Position numbers and translations under genes: made by a program
Origin: Nitrospirota bacterium
Lineage (GTDB): Bacteria; Nitrospirota; Nitrospiria; Nitrospirales; Nitrospiraceae
Assembly: GCA_004296885.1 (NCBI GenBank)
Contig: SCVN01000007.1
Location: 248,001 to 312,000, forward strand
DNA length: 64,000 nt
Direction of reading: 5' to 3'
Notes under the pieces: generated by a model
The model's database searches: none
What the model was told of the DNA's origin: nothing
Seen by the model: the letters and a program-made list of their open reading frames with translations, nothing else
Shown here: piece after piece, positions 59,408 to 64,000 of the stretch
How positions within the stretch are numbered: position 1 is the stretch's first letter
Layout of the letters: every line of letters starts with the position of its first letter

Positions 59408-59614
59408 GGCCAGCACCCGGCGTGGAGGCACCGGCAGTGCACCCGCCGCCCGGTGTCCGCTTGATCCATCAGATCCGCCTGTCAGACAAACCCTGACCTC
59501 ACAATCAGACGATCTGACCTGTTGCGCCTCTTTCTTTCTCGTTATCCTATGATCTCTCTCGACAACTTCTCACGGCCCGGTTGTTGCGGAACATGACGGG
59601 TTTCACGACCACCT

Positions 59615-60022
59615 ATGGATAGAGCCGACAATCCCCTCCCTACCGGAACCATTCTGCTGGTCGAGGAAGACCTGCAAGTGCGCGACGTGATCCGTGAATT
59701 CCTGACCGGAGCCGGCTACCGGGTCTTGGAGGCGGAGGACGGGCCGAAGGCGTTGGCGCTGAGCGAGCAGTATGCGGGGCCGATCCATCTGCTGATAACC
59801 GATGACATCACACCCTGCATGAGCGGACCGGCCTTGGCCGCTCGGCTGGCCCACTTTCACCCCCACCTACAGAGGATCTTCATGTTGGACTATGTGGACG
59901 ACCAGCTTCTCCGCGAGATGGAAGCTACTGGATGCCGCATCTTGCAGATTCCCTTTTCGCGGGAAGCGCTCTTGGGCAAGGTGCGCGACCTGCTGGGAAA
60001 GCCCCTTCAGGATAACGGTTGA
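59615..60022 (+). CDS. Stand-alone degenerate receiver domain protein
   Basis: 135 residues of receiver fold. LLVEEDLQVRDVIREFLTGA supplies the acidic pair and LLITDDITPCMSGPALAARL the phospho-acceptor position (Asp63). The conserved Ser/Thr of the usual FMSGYTDD is changed to Leu91 (FMLDYVDD), and the Lys of KPF is replaced by Ile112 (QIPFSREAL). Signal transfer in the classic way is doubtful. No ribosome site is clear. It is 207 bp after the response regulator. A partner-binding role is inferred. Confidence 0.72.
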   Translation: MDRADNPLPTGTILLVEEDLQVRDVIREFLTGAGYRVLEAEDGPKALALSEQYAGPIHLLITDDITPCMSGPALAARLAHFHPHLQRIFMLDYVDDQLLREMEATGCRILQIPFSREALLGKVRDLLGKPLQDNG

Positions 60023-60211
60023 ACGCCCGTCTCCGACGACCGGCCCCGCGCCGGGGTTCTTGTCGCTCCACCCCGTTCAGCATCTGATTCCGCATCGGCC
60101 CTCCGCCTGCGCCAACCTTTCTTGCTCTCAGGAATGGGCGTATGATTCAAGAAGGATATGCCGCGCCCATCACGGCGCGATCGGAGGCCGGCCGCACAGG
60201 GGAGGGCAATC

Positions 60212-60796
60212 ATGGCAACCCAGCGTGTGTTGATGGCGGTGCTGACTCTGGCGTCGGCGCTGTGGAGCGGACCCCTCTGGTCCGCGGAGAAGGACTCAGG
60301 GGCTTCGATTAAGATCGCACCCGAGACCGTGGCCGACTATGTCCACGCAGTGATCGAGGCCGACCGGATTTTCTACACCCTGCACGTTGTCGAGCGCATG
60401 CAGGCCAAAGGCGTGGCGACGGCCTCAGAAAACTGGCGAGTGTCGCACACGCTGCCGCTGCCGGCCCAGTTTCTCAAGGAGTCCGGCGAACTGGCCGCCA
60501 TCACGGGGGCCAGGATTCAATACCGGCTCATCGGGCTCTGGCCGATCAATCCGCAGAATGCGGCGGTGACGGAATTCGAGAAGCAGGGTCTGGAAGCGGT
60601 GCGGGCGCACCCGGAACGTCCCCATACCGGCGTGATCACGCTCGGCGGAAATCGATATTTCCAGGCCATCTATGCGGACCGGGCCTTCGCGCAGGCCTGC
60701 ATCGGCTGCCACAACGCGCACCCGCGCAGCACGAAGCAGGACTTCAAGATCAACGACGTGATGGGCGGGGTGCTGATCAGCTTTCCGCTGGAGTAA
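60212..60796 (+). CDS. Exported Tll0287-like haem protein (DUF3365)
   Basis: 194 residues. QRVLMAVLTLASALWSGPLW is a signal peptide. The mature domain (VADYVHAVIEADRIFYTLHV, NPQNAAVTEFEKQGLEAVRA, FAQACIGCHNAHPRSTKQDF) contains CIGCH for one c-type haem and is characteristic of the Tll0287/DUF3365 fold, a sensor or electron-transfer domain. GGGAGGGC precedes ATG 60212. Periplasmic. It may act in redox sensing. Confidence 0.82.
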   Translation: MATQRVLMAVLTLASALWSGPLWSAEKDSGASIKIAPETVADYVHAVIEADRIFYTLHVVERMQAKGVATASENWRVSHTLPLPAQFLKESGELAAITGARIQYRLIGLWPINPQNAAVTEFEKQGLEAVRAHPERPHTGVITLGGNRYFQAIYADRAFAQACIGCHNAHPRSTKQDFKINDVMGGVLISFPLE

Positions 60797-60894
60797 GCGG
60801 ACCTGAGGCCCGCGTCGGCGGCAGAGGTTTGTTGCAATGTTCGCAAGTCGGGCGAAGTTCCAGCACGGCCAATCTCCTTGGTGAAGTAGTAGGC

Positions 60895-61233
60895 CTATGC
60901 CTTGACCATGACCAGGAGCATCTTGAACCGCGTCACCGCTTTGAGGGCATGAGGCCGACCGGCCGGAAGTCGCAAGAGCTGGCCGGCGGAAACACGATGC
61001 GGAGCCCCGGCGATGGAGATCTCTGCCTCTCCCTCGATCAGAATCACCAGAGCGTCAAATGGTGCCGTATGCTCGCTGAGCCCCTCGCCTTGATCGAAGG
61101 CAAAGGCCGTCACCGTACCAACAGGCTTCTTGACGATGGTCCGGCTGACAACGGCGCCCGGCTGATACTGGACCAGCTCTGCGAGCGGCACCACGCCTTC
61201 AAGTTCGTTCATTGAGTTCGACTCTGCCGGCAT
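60895..61233 (-). CDS. Cupin domain protein
   Basis: 112 residues. Motif 1 is weak (EHTAPFDALVILIEGEAEIS) and motif 2 (LLRLPAGRPHALKAVTRFK) carries a His; metal ligands are therefore partly kept. A small single-domain cupin, possibly a sensor or isomerase-type protein. ATG 61233 with GGAGG 4 nt upstream. Confidence 0.78.
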   Translation of the reverse strand: MPAESNSMNELEGVVPLAELVQYQPGAVVSRTIVKKPVGTVTAFAFDQGEGLSEHTAPFDALVILIEGEAEISIAGAPHRVSAGQLLRLPAGRPHALKAVTRFKMLLVMVKA

Positions 61234-61341
61234 GATGCCTCCATTGAACGACGTGCCAGATGGGATCGTGATCGAGGTTCCGGTTGGATGCCACCGATCG
61301 GGGTCAGCGGCGGCGCAGGCGCCGTTCGCCGCATGCCGTCG

Positions 61342-62409
61342 TTACGCCGATCCCGACTCCCGCGATGACCCGTTGAGCACGAGCACGATCTTGCCTGTCA
61401 CGCCTCCCTTCCCGAGTAACTCGTGCGCCTGTCTCGCCTCGGCAAGAGGCAATCGCTGAGCGATCAGCGGCTTGATCTTGTGCTGCTGCAGAAGGTCGAA
61501 CAAGGCGATCACATCCTGTCGAAATAAGGCCGGTCTCAGCCGCTTCAGCCACTGGATGCTGTAGGGGACGACCCGTTTCCGGCCCGGGAGAAGCCAGCCG
61601 CCGGCAATGTACAACCCGAAGATGGCGATGGCGCGAAAGCGATGACGACCACCTGAATGACCTGAAGCCAATCGTCCCCCGCGCAGCGAGCCAGTCAGGC
61701 CATAGGCCACGACCCTCCCGCCGGGACGGAGCGCCTTGCGGGAACGCCAGATATGGGTGCCACCGATGCTGTCAAAGACCACGTCGACGCCCTCGGGCGT
61801 GAGGCGGTGAACTTCTTTGACGAAGTCCTGATGCTCGTAATCGATCGGGATGCCGCCCAGGTCGGACACGGCCGACGCTCCCCGCAATGAACAGGTTCCG
61901 TACATCTCCAGCCCGGCGAGGCGCCCAAGCTGCAAGAGCGCCGAGCCGACCCCGCCTGCCGCGCCGTGGATCAGCACGCGCTGGCCCGGTCTGACGTGAG
62001 CCGAACGATGCAGCATCTGGTAGGCCGTGACGTAGTTCAGCACGAGGCTGACGGCCTCGGCGGCGTCCAACCCGGGTGGCACCGGAACCAGTTCGCGTTG
62101 CGGCAGGCAGACGAACTCCGCGTACGCGCCGCTGATCGGCAGCGCGGCCACCATCTGGCCCGGTTCGATTCCAGAGGTACCGGCGCCAAGCCGATCCACC
62201 ACACCAATCAGATCCCACCCAGGCGTGAAGGGCAGCGGGGGTGTCTCGGGATGAACGCCCTCGCGCATCAGCAGGTCGGGTAGGGAGACACCTGCGGCCA
62301 GCACTCGCACCCGCGCTTCACCCTCCTTCGGCTCGGGGCGCTCTTCTTCAACCACCCGAAGCGCGTCGGGCCCGCCGTAGTGCGTGACGATGATGCGCCT
62401 GTGTCTCAT
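61342..62409 (-). CDS. MDR-family NADPH:quinone reductase-like oxidoreductase
   Basis: 355 residues. RIIVTHYGGPDALRVVEEER starts the GroES-like domain, HGAAGGVGSALLQLGRLAGL is the NADPH-binding motif, and FTPGWDLIGVVDRLG is conserved in zinc-independent quinone oxidoreductases. No zinc-ligand Cys set is seen. The role may be in detoxifying quinones or enones. ATG 62409. The methyltransferase gene on the same strand ends 43 bp before it. Confidence 0.85.
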   Translation of the reverse strand: MRHRRIIVTHYGGPDALRVVEEERPEPKEGEARVRVLAAGVSLPDLLMREGVHPETPPLPFTPGWDLIGVVDRLGAGTSGIEPGQMVAALPISGAYAEFVCLPQRELVPVPPGLDAAEAVSLVLNYVTAYQMLHRSAHVRPGQRVLIHGAAGGVGSALLQLGRLAGLEMYGTCSLRGASAVSDLGGIPIDYEHQDFVKEVHRLTPEGVDVVFDSIGGTHIWRSRKALRPGGRVVAYGLTGSLRGGRLASGHSGGRHRFRAIAIFGLYIAGGWLLPGRKRVVPYSIQWLKRLRPALFRQDVIALFDLLQQHKIKPLIAQRLPLAEARQAHELLGKGGVTGKIVLVLNGSSRESGSA

Positions 62410-62451
62410 GGACTTCTTCCCCGACAAACTCCCGGAGATTCGCCTTTGCAA

Positions 62452-63285
62452 TTACTTCGGCACGCAACCCTTGACCGCGTTCGCCCGCGCACTATAGGTG
62501 ATACGGCCGGCGGCATCGGCCGGCAGGCGCGCGCGCATCCGTGCTTTGAGACGCGCAATATCTTCGGATGCCATCGCGGCAAGCTTTGGGCCGACGCTCG
62601 GCCCCAGGAGGATCGTCGTCCAGTAGTCGTCGAAATCGGCGAACGTCCGTTGCACGGTGATCTCCCGTGTTTCGACGGCATCCAGACCCGTGCCGGTCCA
62701 CAAGTCCCGCAGGGCGTCCATTCGAGACGCGCTGGGGCTCGGCGGTACCGGAACCGCAATGCCCATCCCGCGCATTTCAGCCTGCAACGCCTCGTAAGGA
62801 GACCCGCCGCCAGGCATGTCCCACGCATAGGCTGCGACGGCGCCGCCAGGGCGGACCACTCGCGCCATTTCGGCAACGCCCCTAGCCGGATCGGGAACGA
62901 AGAAAATCACCAGCGGCATGACCGCCGCATCGAACGTGTCGTCGGAGAAGGGCTGTGCCATGGCATCGCCCTGACGAAACTGTGCGACACGCGACGCGGG
63001 TCGCGTGCGAGCAAAGGCGAGCTGCGCCTCGGATGGGTCTATCCCCTGTACTGAAACCGGCGCACACCGCTCAACGAGCATGTCGGTAAAGGCACCGTTG
63101 CCGCAGCCGACGTCGAGCCATCGCAAACCCGATGCCGGAGCCAGCCAGTCGAGGAACGTTTCACCGGCAAGCTGGCTCCACTTCCCCATGTATCGTTCGT
63201 AGCCAGCCCCGTCGTCGAAGCGGATCTGGTCGGTCACGATGAGTTTTTCCTCCGGTTGGACCACCTGCGAAAAGTGGTGCTTCAT
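62452..63285 (-). CDS. Class I SAM-dependent methyltransferase
   Basis: 277 residues. WLDVGCGNGAFTDMLVERCA is AdoMet motif I, VQGIDPSEAQLAFAR motif post-I, and MARVVRPGGAVAAYAWD motif III, of the Methyltransf_11/25 type. The N-terminus has a YERYMGKWSQLAGETFLDWL helix common in small-molecule methyltransferases. ATG 63285 with AGGAAG upstream. Substrate unknown. Confidence 0.85.
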   Translation of the reverse strand: MKHHFSQVVQPEEKLIVTDQIRFDDGAGYERYMGKWSQLAGETFLDWLAPASGLRWLDVGCGNGAFTDMLVERCAPVSVQGIDPSEAQLAFARTRPASRVAQFRQGDAMAQPFSDDTFDAAVMPLVIFFVPDPARGVAEMARVVRPGGAVAAYAWDMPGGGSPYEALQAEMRGMGIAVPVPPSPSASRMDALRDLWTGTGLDAVETREITVQRTFADFDDYWTTILLGPSVGPKLAAMASEDIARLKARMRARLPADAAGRITYSARANAVKGCVPK

Positions 63286-63611
63286 CACGGTACTTCCTGC
63301 CTCTGCAAGTTACAATGTACACCACTTTTCCTTTGGCTCGGCTGGGCTGGAATGGATGGCCGTTCGTCAGCCCAGCCTCTTCCGCCGTTCGCCCAGGCTG
63401 AACCAAATCTTTCTATGCAAAGGGTTAAGGTTTTCCCGTTCGCCTCCGATAAAGGAACCGTCACCTTCTGCATGGTACGCGAATCTCGGCCTATGTCTCT
63501 CGTCCAGCCGACAGGACGGGAGGTCTCAATGGCAGCGTGTCGGTTAGGGACCGCGGGTTCAGGCCGGGCTCGCATTTTTTCACCATTCACTTTCAGAAGG
63601 AGACAGAAGAC
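63286..63611. other. Intergenic region before the globin gene
   Basis: About 325 bp between divergent genes (methyltransferase on -, globin on +). It should hold promoters for both. Small ORFs on + here lack ribosome sites and known motifs. No hairpin repeat or RNA gene is seen. Confidence 0.4.
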
Positions 63612-64000
63612 ATGTCTGTTCTTACGCAGAGCTCCGTGAAAGAGAGTTTCAGCCGTTGTTGCGTCAACTCCAAGTTCCTCGATCGTTTCTACGAAATCTT
63701 CCTGGCCAGTCATCCCGCTATCGCGCCCCTGTTCAGGAACACCGACTTTTCCAAGCAAAAGATGGCGCTTCGGTCCGGATTGGCCATGATGGTGATGCAC
63801 ACCGAGGGAAACAAAATCGGGACCCAAGGGCTGGATCGCATCGGCCAGAGCCACAGCCGCACGCGCATGAACATCGACCCATCGCTCTATCAGTTCTGGA
63901 TCGAGAGTCTCATCAAAGCGGTCAAGGAATGCGATCCGCAATGCAATGCCAAGCTCGAAGGTGAGTGGCGTCAGGCTCTAAAAGCCGGGGCTGCCTATAT
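63612..64000 (+). CDS. Bacterial globin, 3' end outside window
   Basis: The visible 129 residues begin MSVLTQSSVKESFSRCCVNS. FLDRFYEIFLASHPAIAPLF and KQKMALRSGLAMMVMHTEGN form the globin A-E helices, with HSRTRMNIDPSLYQFWIESL carrying the likely proximal His (SHSRTRM). This is the single-domain globin pattern of Gram-negative bacteria. It may bind O2, NO or nitrite. AAGGAG lies upstream of ATG 63612. The C-terminus is cut by the window edge. Confidence 0.85.
   Translation, partial: MSVLTQSSVKESFSRCCVNSKFLDRFYEIFLASHPAIAPLFRNTDFSKQKMALRSGLAMMVMHTEGNKIGTQGLDRIGQSHSRTRMNIDPSLYQFWIESLIKAVKECDPQCNAKLEGEWRQALKAGAAY

Noticed and set aside
1-64000. tRNA, rRNA and CRISPR scan
   Set aside because: No cloverleaf-like T-loop context, rRNA core sequence or evenly spaced direct-repeat array was noticed by eye. 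A computed scan could still find a tRNA.

Overview
GC-rich, gene-dense bacterial chromosome, most likely from Nitrospira or a close relative (Nitrospirota). The strongest clue is one operon holding a complete bacterial proteasome with UBact, the Pup-like modifier known from Nitrospirota and a few other Gram-negative groups. Outer-membrane barrels, lipoproteins, multihaem-type redox proteins, a MEKHLA-domain protein and many small zinc-ribbon proteins fit the same origin. No rRNA, tRNA, CRISPR array, transposase or prophage was recognised.

Layout. 1-2902: MBL-fold hydrolase (cut by the window edge), an exported stand-alone Lon-type protease, a small conserved protein and a BaiN-like flavoprotein. 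3009-9651: the proteasome operon arc(mpa)-dop-ubact-prcB-prcA-pafA, all on +, with overlapping or nearly touching genes. UBact is the tag, PafA attaches it, Dop removes it, ARC unfolds the substrate and PrcAB degrades it. 9735-15944: a membrane protein, a cation-diffusion transporter, small zinc-ribbon and HTH proteins, a threonine-dehydratase-like enzyme and a lipid-anchored TPR-CHAT protein. 16128-26493 (mostly -): TPR-2OG oxygenase, a translationally coupled GNAT-lipoprotein-xth operon, a methyltransferase, a TPR lipoprotein, a class I disulfide oxidoreductase, SelO and a di-haem cytochrome c peroxidase. 26629-37584: exported and outer-membrane proteins, MEKHLA and CBS proteins, leuCD, an esterase, DUF5676 and a TerB/Coq4-like protein.

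37932-38983 is an AT-richer island. A single membrane-protein gene is framed by 51-54 bp inverted repeats, each containing a perfect 10-bp hairpin. 39185-44324 holds an aminotransferase, a nuclease/phosphatase pair, small exported proteins and EttA. 44342-51772 groups acetolactate decarboxylase, a cytochrome bd-type oxidase (cydAB), catabolic acetolactate synthase and malic enzyme. Together these could take malate through pyruvate to acetoin, beside a quinol oxidase. 51924-64000 holds an MFS exporter, DUF3568 and AsmA-like proteins, RluD, a histidine kinase/response regulator pair, a degenerate receiver, a Tll0287-like haem protein, a cupin, an MDR oxidoreductase, a methyltransferase and a globin cut by the window edge.

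Two repeat classes stand out. A 103-169 bp element with inverted ends occurs four times, each time starting at the stop codon of a minus-strand gene or within 2 bp after it. Short heptamer-like tracts (CAGTNNN, TTCACGC, GACTTTN) fill several other intergenic gaps.
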